A DNA stretch of 64,000 nt from Parasitella parasitica (taxonomy: Eukaryota > Mucoromycota > Mucoromycetes > Mucorales > Mucoraceae). Shown piece after piece: positions 40,479-52,200 of this stretch (the stretch's first letter is position 1; each line of letters starts with the position of its first letter). The position numbers and the translations under genes are program-made. The notes under the pieces were generated by a model, which had not been told where the DNA came from, searched no databases, and saw nothing but the letters and a program-made list of their open reading frames with translations. Location of the stretch: the NCBI GenBank assembly GCA_025201805.1, contig MU619275.1, forward strand, positions 36,700 to 100,699, in the 5' to 3' direction.

Positions 40479-43104
40479 TCATTCTTCATCGTGGTAGTAA
40501 TCTTCATCCTCATCGTCGTCATCAGCGTAATTGTCTTGACTGAAATGGCCACGGAGAGTCCTCTCAGCATTCAGAAGTAGCTTTCCAATTCGCTCTTCTA
40601 CCCATTTAATATTGGCTGTATTGTCTGCTTCAATTGCTTCCACTAATCCAGGAAACTCTTTAGGCACACCTGTGTTAAGATCAGGACCATATACACCATG
40701 TTTAAACCAGCTGCGATCGACGCTGACTCCTTGAGGATCCAAGAAGGCCCTTTCAAATTGCAGAATGCGCTCATTGCTCTTGGCAACATGGCGCTTAAGT
40801 TTTTTCGAAATGTGTTTCTTGACTGATAATTGTCGATTCCAATGCGCTACTTTCTTGTCAAAATGCAAGCTTGTTGCTGCCAAAGAATGCAAGGCTGAGG
40901 AAATAAAAGGAAACGATAGACAACCCTGCTTGGAGCTAAGGTGCCCAACGTATCGCATGATTTCTGTTGTATAATCTTGAGGATACATCGGTAAAATAGC
41001 GTCAGATGTGAGTCTTAACACCAAGAGCCCCCAAATCTTGGTCAATGTTTGATGGTATTCAAAAGTAGGATCGCCAAATGTTTCCATATAGTCAATATTA
41101 TCAAATATGCTGTGATGCACACCGTACTGCTCGCTTCTGAATCCCATGGAAAGGCTAGAAATGCCCAAATAATTGAAAAAGGCAACACAATCTGAATCTG
41201 CACCAAGAGGATCTGTCAATGGCAAAGGCGTTGTGTTGTCGAGGGGAGAGGATTCTAAATGGAAGTCTTGCTCCTGCAGAGAGCGACTACGGCCCTGTTT
41301 CCACACTTGATATACAGATTGACTAGTGAGTGGATCAATAACCTCGTCAGTAACTTCATATAACAGTCTGTTCAATAACGGAGAAGCTTGGGCACTAAAG
41401 TGTTTGCCAGAAACAGCATAGTCTACATTCAAATAAGCGATAGCCTCTTCTTGGAGCCATGCTTGGTGGTCTTCCACCCATTCAGTAGATCCAACTGCAC
41501 CGTATTCTTCTGCGTCCCATGATGCAATAACTATTGTGCGTTTGGGTCTCCATCCTCTTTCCAAAAGGACGCCTAATGTTCGCACGACTTCCATCTACAA
41601 CGAACAGTTAGCGGTTGATTAAAATGGTGTGCTTGTACTTTACCAAAACAGCAGAGCCCGACGAAGGATCGACTGCACCGTATCCCCAAGCATCGCGATG
41701 GTTGCCAATGATAATAGAGCGTTGTGGTTCTTTTGTGCCTTTGATTTTGCTGATTACATTCCAAACTGGCTTCACTTGATACGTGTTGATATTGACTAGA
41801 TTGATTTGCGCTTCACTCGGACCACTAAAATAGTTTACATTGCAAAGGCCACCAAGCCATGTAATATCAGCCCGAATACCAAATCCCTCAGTCGATTTCA
41901 ATAAAGGCAATGCATCTCTCCAGGAGATGGGTAAAGATGGAATCTTTGGTATGCCCTTTGCGTCTTCATTTGAGATCCTCGTTGCGTTTTCCGTAGCTGC
42001 GTAGCCGGGCGTAGAAGGATCCCCTACGGCATAAGAAAGATATTGAACAGAGCCTTGTTCCACTGATGTAGCAGAGCGCCTTTTTGGTATTTCAGCAACC
42101 AAGCAAATAAACAAACAAATGCACTTACCAGGGGCCGTCAGGATACGATTTATTACTGCTAAAACTGTTACTATCGCCAGCAGTAGGTCCAGCATCGTCT
42201 GGATCAGAATATAAAAGAGCGCCTACACAACCCATATCTTCGGCCATTTTGACCTTGAGCCCCCTAGCAATGATTCCGTTACGGATTAATGCAATGGTGC
42301 CGTTCAACTGTACACCTCGAGCGATCAAAAACTGAAAATCGGTCAGACGACCGTAGTTGGCATAAACAAGCGGTGCTGTCACATTACCGTTGCCAGAATA
42401 AGCATGAAACGAGGGCTGGCTTGTTTCATTGGATTCTTGCAGTGAAGCTTCAAACAGCAACTCTTGAGGGCCTTCTACTATGGCAACTCTTCTCTGCCGA
42501 GGGTAGTTGAGGAGTGGATAGTATGTCTCAATGTATGTGTCGTAGAGACCGTAATTGATCCATTGCTGACGAGTCCATTCGGCCAAGGTCTCATCTTGTT
42601 CAGATCCTGCAATATGAACTCGAGATGCGTAGGTGGTGAAATGATGCTTGATGTGGTCGCTAGACGGGATGGATTTCATGAGATCTGCTGCTGTTTCCGG
42701 AGATAGAGCTGTGTGTATGGAAGCTAATCAGATTTCTGAACCTGGGCAATTGCTAAAAGGCGAATATACTTACCAAAGTCGACGTAGTTGCGTACAAATC
42801 TATGGATAAAATATATGGAGACTGTGCAGAATACAAAGGTAGCCAGTAGTTTCAATCCCCTTGTTTTCGAACGAAGCACTAGGTTTCGTCGAGTACTCTT
42901 TTCTTTTTGTCTCGACGAAAGAAACAACATGCAATGGCACATCCTGAGCCAGAGCTGCGAATGCCATGAGCCGGTGTTGATTTTTCTTCTCTTGCGGCAT
43001 GCTTCTTCATCGATCAAAGGTGTTGTATAATGTGGATGCTTTTCATCATTATTCTGAGACTTTTCTGTAGTGTAGGGTGGAACTGATAAATACCCCTTTT
43101 TCAT
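40479..43104 (-). CDS. M28B peptidase/transferrin-receptor-like (glutamate carboxypeptidase II family) membrane protein
   Basis: Type II membrane protein of the GCPII/transferrin-receptor family (fungal relatives include Vps70 and Tre1/2). Four exons (43104-42774, 42723-42129, 42079-41644, 41594-40479) give 825 residues. A basic cytosolic N-terminus precedes a single membrane helix at about 84-101 (LLATFVFCTVSIYFI). A PA domain is inserted in the luminal part (PLVYANYGR ... NGTIALIRNGII ... GCVGALLYSDPDD). The peptidase core keeps all expected zinc ligands: GNHRDAWGYGAVDP (His436, Asp446), DAEEYG (Glu483/484), LNVDYAVSG, and VHHSIFD. The dimerisation-type domain follows, and the C-terminus is acidic. 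Retention of the metal site suggests an active enzyme rather than a receptor. Vacuolar sorting is an inference from Vps70. Confidence 0.9.
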
Positions 43105-45898
43105 TTTTTGCTAGTTGTAAAAAGAAAAACCAAGAGGAAAGGTACCTTTTTTTTTTTTTATAATTCAATATTTGTTTATTTATTTATATGTACCATGTAA
43201 TGTCATGTTAAATCTAACATGCTAGCAAAATAGAAATTGAACTGATCATGGTTTATCATGGAAAGTGTGGAAACAGGACGAGTGTTTGTTACACGGCAGC
43301 GAATCTTATTCAAAGAGTAAAATCATGGCTGTTGGTGTATCAAGAGTTGTTGCAGAAAACTTTGCTCGTTACAAACATTATTTTTCTGTGTCTGTTATCA
43401 TCAGTGGTTCGGGACACCCTGACCTATTGTACAAAGACTTAGCATAAATTACAGTGCATTCGACACAAACAGGAGTCTACATGGTTCAAATGGATTAGTA
43501 TACAAATTAGTCGCCTCTTCATTATCAATCTTGAGAACAGTTCATGTCATTTAAGTGAATTTATAAGGCATAGGTAACGTTGTCTCTGCTCTTAATCAAT
43601 ACAGCTTGGAATATAATAATACTAGCGTTTGAATCATGGATAACACAAATCCTATTGTCAGCAAGTTACACGCATGTAAAAGAAACCACTAAAGATTTTC
43701 TGGTCGTTGCTTACAAGGCTATGCGTTTGCTTCAGCGGTTAATTGAGTAATTAGCTGCATATCAAGGGAATATATATCACACTACTGCTCTACAGAGCTA
43801 TACCGTATAATATTATTGTTGATATAGTAGATACTGCCATTTTGACCAAGACAAAAACAAAAGCGGTTCGTCATACTGCCATATCCTTTGCATATATTTA
43901 CGCTGTGTACATTACTCTGTAGCATATATCACAAAGTATACCAGATTTCGGCTTTGAAGGCATGTTGGAACTATTCAGATAAGTATACTTTCTAAAAGAC
44001 AAATCACTTTTTAGTGTTTCATCTATGATATGTACGTATTACCTAACTCGTAGGCCCAGATAGTCCAATAAGCAATAAATAATAAATTATAGCCTGTTAT
44101 GAAGCATCGATTCAAAAGTATATTGTCCAATCGTTCGATTCATTTAGGGGCTATTCTTTATATACACAATAGACTTTTAATAACAATAAAAAATATCTTT
44201 GGAATAGGCAACATGAGAAAGACTCTCATACCACCTGAAAAGATGTCGTTGGAAACTTTTGTTTTTGGATTTCTCTTTTAAAACAAGGGGCTCTACAATA
44301 GTTGCATATTACAATTTACCTGTTTTTGTAAAAACGCGATGCATTGTTGATACACGACATCCGTTATCAGTAAATCCTCAAATGGCTCCTTTATATACCA
44401 AGTTGCTGTCTACATCTGTTACACCGCCACTTAACAGGTTTTTTTTTTAGAATCGAGGTGTCTTTTAGAGGAATCGTGGGTTTGCTTTCTTACATACAGT
44501 TAAATCAACGCTATTTCAAGTAGCCTGATGTACACTTTAAGATCGATTATCCATCGAATAGCTAAACTTAGATTATACAAGACATAGTTTGCCTTTCATG
44601 ATTTAAAAAGGGATAGTATACGCCGTGTATTTACGCGTATGCATATTCAGAATCCTCTTTATAAGAGTTTGCCTTAAATATGCACATGAGGAATCACTAT
44701 TATTCACTTGACAACAAACAGTTTGTATTAAATTAAAAGGAGTGTGAAGAAGAAGGGTGATAAGTTGATGAGGCTTTTTGACCGAGCCCATGTATAAATA
44801 TAAATTCCATAGTTGTCTTTTGAATTATACATAGGCTGCTGACTGACAATACATGGCTAAGAAGAAGAAGGGGCAGTGGCTATTAGTATAGGACGTTGCA
44901 AGTAGTTATGAGTGTGTGGCGTAATTTGCATGTGTTTGGAGTGAGCATACAGCTTTGCAAAAAGTGTATAGGGATAAATCCGAGAATATCTGCCAATATA
45001 GAGTATATGTATAAATAAGACCGCCGCATAGGCTCAAACTGATGGTGCGATGGTAATAATCGGTGGAAACATTATTTTAGGCAATTTGCTGCAAGTACAC
45101 CCATCTCTGTGATATAGCAATGATACATAATGTACAACATGTAGTCATTTTACATTTGGAGGTTTATTTCGCAACAAAACATGATCCAGCATACCCATTC
45201 TAGATTTAACTAAAGATAGAATAATTCTGTCGCTTGTGTGATTTACATGCACATGTGTATACTAATCGTTCCAAATCAAGCCTATACTGTCGGATCTATC
45301 GATGCGTATACGTACACCACAATCGTACAGTATACAACATGTCAATGTTGAAATTCCTTTCTTGTAACGGTCTCTTGTGGCAATTTCACCTTTTGGAAAC
45401 ATGTAGGAGTGGGCATACAATTGAATCATTTGCAAAACAGGGAGAGTCAACTCGGAAGGGGAGTAAATCCACAACGAAAAGAAAGAAAAAAAAAAAGGGG
45501 GGGGGAGCAATTATATAAATATATTACCATACAATCAAAATAGCAGAACGAAATAAATGGCACCTTCCTTGAGTATGATACGTACACAGGTGTCCACACT
45601 AAAAAGAGAAAAGAGAGATTTTCTTGCATTATGTATTCCTAATGTACATGAACTGATTACTACTGCGACAATCTGCCTCAGGGCTCTAGGCCAGTGATCA
45701 AATTACCTGATTTGGGGAATCCTTTCATTGTACATATGCGATAAGTTATATTATACAGTTAAGGAGATTCTGTTATCCTTAATTTCTTCACCATGATTCA
45801 TTGTATGTTACATGTATTTATAACCTTCTCTTTTTTGAATTGTTCTCCCTTTCTCTTTTTCATATCTCTTCAGTTTTTGCATATTGACATATCCACAG
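43105..45898. other. 2.8-kb intergenic region
   Basis: Divergent promoters of the M28 gene and the 961-residue protein gene, with AT-rich filler. Short frames (for example 43248-43447, 44099-44450, 45234-45518) have no recognisable domains. An A run followed by a G run lies at 45484-45506. No tRNA or transposon signature was recognised. Confidence 0.35.
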
Positions 45899-46348
45899 AT
45901 GATGGGCTTGCTTAATTTCAAAAAGAAAACCCATAAACAGCCTGCTGCTGCCAAGACATTTGCGCCAGCACTTGACCTCCCGTCTTCCACTTTTGACGAT
46001 GTTCCCAGTCCCTTTTCCGCAACAAACAACTTCAGAATTGATACCTTCAGTGCCAGAGAGACGGAAACGAGCCTGATGGACGACATTATGAACGAACTGG
46101 ATTCGTCACAGTCGATTACCAACTACGGCAATGTTTCACCCATCACCAAGCAAACCAAAGGTAAATATGTAAACCTGTGATAAACACACTTGTACTAACA
46201 GCTCCTAAAGCCGCTAGACCATCTCCACTGTTGATCTTCGATTTGCCCCCATCACAGCAACAACAGAAGCAACAAAAGCCGTTATCACCGTTATCAAACA
46301 ATGCGTCACCAGTAGCAGTATCAGCACCGGTACCGGCAGCAGAAGCAG

Positions 46349-46382
<34 letters not shown>

Positions 46383-48888
46383 TAGAAACCCTGCATTCAT
46401 GACTTCTCAGCAGCATTCGTCTGCATCAGCATTTAGCATACCGGCATTAGATAACAACAGGGCTTCCCCTCCAGCGATGCAAAAACAGCATTACCATCGC
46501 CAAAAGCCCCTCTTGTCCTTTTCCAACAGTAATACGAATTTTCAAAACGCGGTAGACATGGACAGCGAAACCGACAGCGACGAAGATGACGAAGATGACG
46601 ATGAAGACGATGAAGACGAAGAAGATGATTTATCACCAACTTCAATCAACAAGCCAATGTCCTCTTTCCTGGCACCCGCATCCCAAGCACAAGTGCAAAC
46701 ACAAACACAAACACAAGCAGCCCCTGCGTACAATATTGCCACAAATACTAATATGAATACATCAAAAAACCTAATGGACAGGATGAAAGAAAGACATCGA
46801 TTGGAAGCACGCAGATCATTACAACCATCTCCTTTTTTGGATATCACGCAGACTCGTACAAGCAATCTTAGCTCGCCATCTATGCCTCTTATATTCTCGG
46901 CCGCTTCGGCTGCTGCTAATGCACCTACTATAACGACCACTCCACCCTTTGACAATAGATCTCCTCCAAGAACTATTGTTCAATCACACTCATTTACAAC
47001 ATACGGCAAACCGACAATCCCATCCCTGCTCGGTTCCCCGCAGCGACACTCTACCTATTTGGTTAGAAGTGCCTCCGACATGAATGACCTTTACAAAAAT
47101 GCGTCTAAACCCGTTCAGGTAAGATGCCCTGTATGCATGTATCAATTTATCAGATTTTTTTTAATTCATCTCTCGCTACAGACACAATCAGAGATAAGCG
47201 TGCCTAAAAGAGCAGCTCCATTACGTATTTCCCACTCGCCATCTGCTACCAATATCAGAAACTCATACTTGCAAACTGGGCCTGTGGTCAATTTCGCGTA
47301 TGAAGAAGAAAAAGAAATGCTTCGTGCCCCTAGCAATCCCCCCAGTATCAGTCCTATGCGATACCAGTTGAACAGATCGGTCTCTGCCTATCCTAGTTTC
47401 CCCCAGCAATCTTTCCAGCAACAACACCAAATGGAGCTACAGCAGCAGCAACAGCAGATACTGCAACAGCAAAAGCAGCAGCAACTTCAGCAGCAACAGA
47501 TCCAGCAGCAGATCGAGTTGCAACAGCAACAGCTTCAAGAACAGCAACGCATCCAACAGCAAAAGTTGCAGCAGTTGCAAATCCAGCAACATCAACAACA
47601 AATGATCAATCAAAGTATTTTGGAGTCCACTGCTGCCGTTGCTGCTGCTGCTGCCGCTGCCGCCGCCGCCACTGCCAACCCTGCTATGCCAAAAACAAGC
47701 CATCGTCGGGAAACTCCCAAATCAGCAATCGTTCGATCTGAAAGCAGCCTGAGCACAAAACACTCGTCCAAGTCCAAACGATGCTCCAAATCAACCAGAC
47801 CTCTTTACGAAAGAGCGTCCTCATCCCCCTCTGTTCCCGATTTGGCAGGCGATTGCCATCATAGCAATCATAAATGTCGTCAGCTTGAGACGCAGCAACA
47901 CCACTTTTGCCATTGTCGTCCCTCTGCCATGAGCAACAAAAGCGTGTTACACAGTTCGAGTCATGTTCCAGATACGCCACCTCCTGAATTTCACTACGAT
48001 AGCAGTGAAAATATGTTCCAAAAAGAAACAACAGAACAACAGACGGCTTCTTCATTATCATCGCCCGCCACTGAAGACCAAATGGAGCATATAAAGAACA
48101 TTGAGGATACATTAATTGCAAACTCATCTACCAGCACATTGACCGAAGGAGGAGATAATGTGGATGACACAGTTACGGAACAAGTAGCACCTAAGCTCAT
48201 GTCTAGATTGATTCGATTGCCCAACAAACTGAAACAAGAATTACAATCTATGCAGATAAGACGATCCAACTACTCTGTTCCTGATCTGTCTGCGCTTTCT
48301 TCTTCAGACGAAGACGAGGAGGACATGCAACAAAAACAACTCAAGGATTGGAGCACAATTGAAATGTTCTCCGCCAGCGATTCAGGTACAATAAATGTCG
48401 CTCATGAAGATGAGCCAATCAAACAAAGCATAACTGCTTCGGATGCCAAGCCTACTGTATCTTCTGTAGCTCCTGAACCGCCAGCATACGACTCCAGCAT
48501 TGTAAAGCAATCCCAAAGCTCTCTTCATTTAGGGGATAATAATTGCAGCCACCATCAGCATCAGCGTCACCACAATAGACACCGATGTTCTAAAAGACAA
48601 TCTACATGCTGCAATTCATCAACATCATCGAGAAAACATCACTGCTCATCATCTAAACGTGCCAGTTTAACAAAATCATTCTCTAATTATACAATGGACG
48701 TACCATCCTCCATTCTGACAACATGCAACCATAACCATCATCATCAGCAAGAAAAAAGACATAATCACCAGCACCATCATCATCACCATGGGAACAAACA
48801 TCGAAGTCGTCATCACCATGGATATCAATGTTGTGGTAGCAACAGTAGATACACTCTTTTACTTGGAGACGACGATGAAGAGGATTAA
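45899..48888 (+). CDS. Large disordered Gln/Ala/His-rich protein of unknown function
   Basis: Three exons (45899-46160, 46202-47118, 47182-48888) give 961 residues. The second intron (63 nt, GTAAGA...CTACAG) is open in frame, so it could be read through; skipping it removes a short hydrophobic patch that does not fit the rest. No domain is recognised. Features in order: MMGLLNFKKK start, an Ala run, an acidic run (Asp/Glu, about residues 205-230), Gln runs with interspersed Leu and Ile (about 470-540), a second Ala run, repeated RSNYSVPDLS/RASSSPSVPDLA-type phrases that look like phosphorylation or 14-3-3 style motifs, a PPAY motif (826-829), and His/Cys-rich C-terminal sequence. It may be a regulator or scaffold; I do not assign a function. 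Confidence 0.7.
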
Positions 48889-49190
48889 GACAATCGGAGA
48901 CCTAATGCTTTTATAATTGACATGTTCCCCCATTCCCCCATTCCAATCTTTTATACTTTTACAAAGGGATATATCCCCTATACATTTAATAACCTTTTCT
49001 TTACTTAGCTTATATATATATATTAAACTATACATTATGTAATATCTATTATGTTTACCCATATATAACCACAAATCTTGTCTTTTTTATTGTATAAAAA
49101 CGGCTTATTGATACTATTTTTATCTTTTATATATATATTATGCTCTGTGTTACGGATACACCAGAAGAGGAGAGGTGCAAAAAAAAACGT

Positions 49191-49224
<34 letters not shown>

Positions 49225-49291
49225 TTTTTTTTTTTTTTTTTTTTTTACTGTTTTTTTTTAGTCCTTTTTTTTTTTTTTTTATTTTTGCTTG
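48889..49291. other. Spacer with long T tract before chitin synthase
   Basis: 3' region of the disordered-protein gene followed by a stretch at 49192-49285 that is almost entirely T, broken only by AAAA, AC.G, TAGTCC and single A. It ends seven bases before the chitin synthase ATG. Confidence 0.5.
49192..49285 (+). repeat. Extreme T-rich tract upstream of chitin synthase start
   Basis: Ninety-four bases with roughly nine tenths T. Such a tract can lie in a promoter or leader, but it is also where assemblies collapse or expand homopolymers. Confidence 0.6.
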
Positions 49292-52200
49292 ATGACCATG
49301 AAAAAATCCAGGAAATCTCATCAACAGCTACCGATAGCATCCACTACAGATGTCAGCAATTTATCGAATGCGAATACTGAAACAATATCTGCATGTCTTA
49401 ATTCTCGGTACGAGACATTCAAGATGTATACGAATGTCGGATCTCGGTATTTAATTGCTGTAAACCCTTTCAAAGACCTTGCCATCAATGATGATCAAAC
49501 CAGCTTAGAATATGTTGCAGCCTACAAAGATGCTTCTGGCGCAAATCTGTTATTAGATCCACATTTATTCGACCTTGTCAACAAGGTCTATTACCACATG
49601 AGAAGAACTGGTAGTGATCAGAACATTGTTTTAAGGTGAGAAAAGCACATGTACATTATAATGCTTGCTAAAGCAACATCCCTCTTTTCACTTTCTATAT
49701 ATACATACATACACCAACATCAGAGGTGATTCCGGTAGTGGAAAATCCGAAATCCGCAACTTGTCTATCCAACATTTGGTACGACTCAGTAGCCATCGCA
49801 AAGAATCCAAGGTACAAACACAAATTATAGAATCGCAAAATGTATTTGAAGCGTTTGGCGAATGCCAAGCAGACCTCAATGTCTCTGGATCTCGCTTTGG
49901 TTATTATGGAGAAATTCAATTCAATGAAAGAGGACGGATGATCGGTTCAAAGATGCTACATTACTTTCTCGAAAAATCCCGTGTTACAGGCCACTCTGCC
50001 CCGTCAGCAACAGACGGCAATTTCAATGTATTCTACTATTTACTCGCTGGCGTATCCCCGGATGAAAAAACGGCATTGCAACTTAATTTGACAGAACCAT
50101 CTGGTTATGCGTATTTATCAAAATTCAAGAAGCGTACTCTACAATCTGCTCAAGACGCATCGAAATTTGAACAACTGAAATCTGCCCTCAAGGTGTGTGG
50201 GCTGCGTAGAGAGCACGTTGGTAGGATCATTCAGCTGGTAGCCACTATCTTGCATCTCGGTAACCTGGTTTTTATGGATCCTGCTGGCACTGGTACACAG
50301 GAAGCTGCTTTCGTTAAAAACACTGAATTGCTCGAGATTGTCGCTGATTTCTTGGGACTGGACCCGCATGCGCTTGAAAATGTATTGACGTTCAAAACCA
50401 CCATGATTCGCAAAGACTTTACTACCTTGATCCTGAATGCAGAGCAAGCGGCTCGGCAAAGAGACGCTCTCTGCGAGACTCTCTATTCATTGTTGTTTTC
50501 TTGGATTGTTGAGCGGGTTAATAGCAAGACATGTGTAGAAGAATTCAACAGTTTTATTGGTATTTTGGACTTTCCTGGGCTTCAGACTTCTCACAATGTC
50601 GTAGCCGGTTTCGATCAACTCTGTGTCAACTTGGGAAATGAGCGTATCCAACATTACCTTGATCAAACCTTGTTTGAAACAGAAGCAGACTTGTTCCGCG
50701 CAGAAGGCATTCTTGTCCCAGCATCAGCAGTAGCCGTGGACGACTATCAATGTCTCGATCTCTTGAGTCGCCCCAAGGGGGTATGCGATACTATCAACAC
50801 CATGACAGATGTCTCGAAGCGAAACTACACTGACGATAACATTATGGACTCGCTTATCAAATTCAACTCTACCCACGCTGCTTTTTCCGTCAAGAATTCA
50901 GATACCAATGCTAAGCGATTCGTCATCAACCATTACAGTGGCACTGTGCCAGTTCAGTATTCTACACAAGGATTCATTGCTGAAAACAATAGCCAGATCT
51001 CTGTCGACTTTTTGTCCTTGTTCAAGGGTGGTTCAGACGTACAGCCGTCGTGGAACTCTTTTGTTGTTGATCTGTTTGCGAATGTCGAGGTAGAGAATCA
51101 TCCCAAGCACAAGTCGGCTATCATCGCTGCTAGCCAATCTGCTAAACCTACTCGCGCCCCTTCTCAACGCCGATCTACACGCAGAAAGGGCGGCAACACA
51201 GAAAAGACTGGCGATTTATCGAAATCAGCCTCTTTGACAGTGCTGCAGCAGATTTCTTCTGCTATGGATGAGCTTGTTCAGTCGTTTGAGGAAGTTAAGC
51301 TCTGGTCTGTATTCTGTATCCGTCCGAAACAGCCCTCTGACAGTTCTTCATTTTCCAACAAACCTACGTTTGACAGCAAATACGTGGAATTGCAGCTGGA
51401 GCAGTTCAAAATGCCATCCATCCTCCGCCTCCCCACTGTGCAGTACATTGAATCGTTCAAGCACCAAGAGTTTTTGGACCGCTATGCTCATCTGTTTACT
51501 GGCCTCGATGCGTCCCATCTGCTCCGCTCACAGTGTGAGGCTGCTGCAGACATCATGAACTGGGATGCAAGCGACATATCTGTAACACAGAATAAGGTAC
51601 AAATACATATTGCGAACAAAAGTATTATAAAAAAGGAAAATAGGGTTAATTATAGTTTTTGCTGCAGGTATTTTTGACTGCAACTACATGGCGTGAGTTG
51701 GAAGATCAGCTGCGTTCGTACGAAAAGGTGGAGCAGCGTCAAGCCAAGGATGATCAACTGATGATGGATGACAGCAAAGCAAATACAGCAACAAGGGACT
51801 CGGAGAGCCATGTGGCCTCATTGCAGCAAGAACACCCTTTTGCTGCTACTGCTGCTGCCGCTGGGTTGCCCTTACCGTCGCAGCAGTATGCACACCACGA
51901 CGACCAGGCATCTTACTACTCGGAGGACGAATCAGGCCACTATGTCGAAAACGATGGCTCCTATTATGGCTCGGGTTCCCATGGATACTCCTCCTCCACC
52001 AAAGGCAGCGATCAAAAAAATGGGCTGGGTATCCCTCAAGAGCCTATTGTCGAGAATCTCGATGAATCAGAAGAAGATGAAACAAAGATGACTGCAAGTC
52101 GCAAACGCTGGCTGTTTTTCGTCTATTTTGCCACATGGTGGATCCCGTCCAAGTTTATGGTATGGTGTGGCCGCATGAAACGTAAGGACGTCCGTGTCGC

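Noticed and set aside
46143-46400. Ala/Gly-rich minus frame
   Set aside because: Shadow of CAG repeats in the large disordered protein gene.
47430-47680. Repetitive CAG/CAA array that might suggest a CRISPR-like or satellite array
   Set aside because: It is an in-frame Gln-rich coding segment without regular spacers.
49127-49324. Poly-Lys minus-strand frame
   Set aside because: Translation of the T tract.
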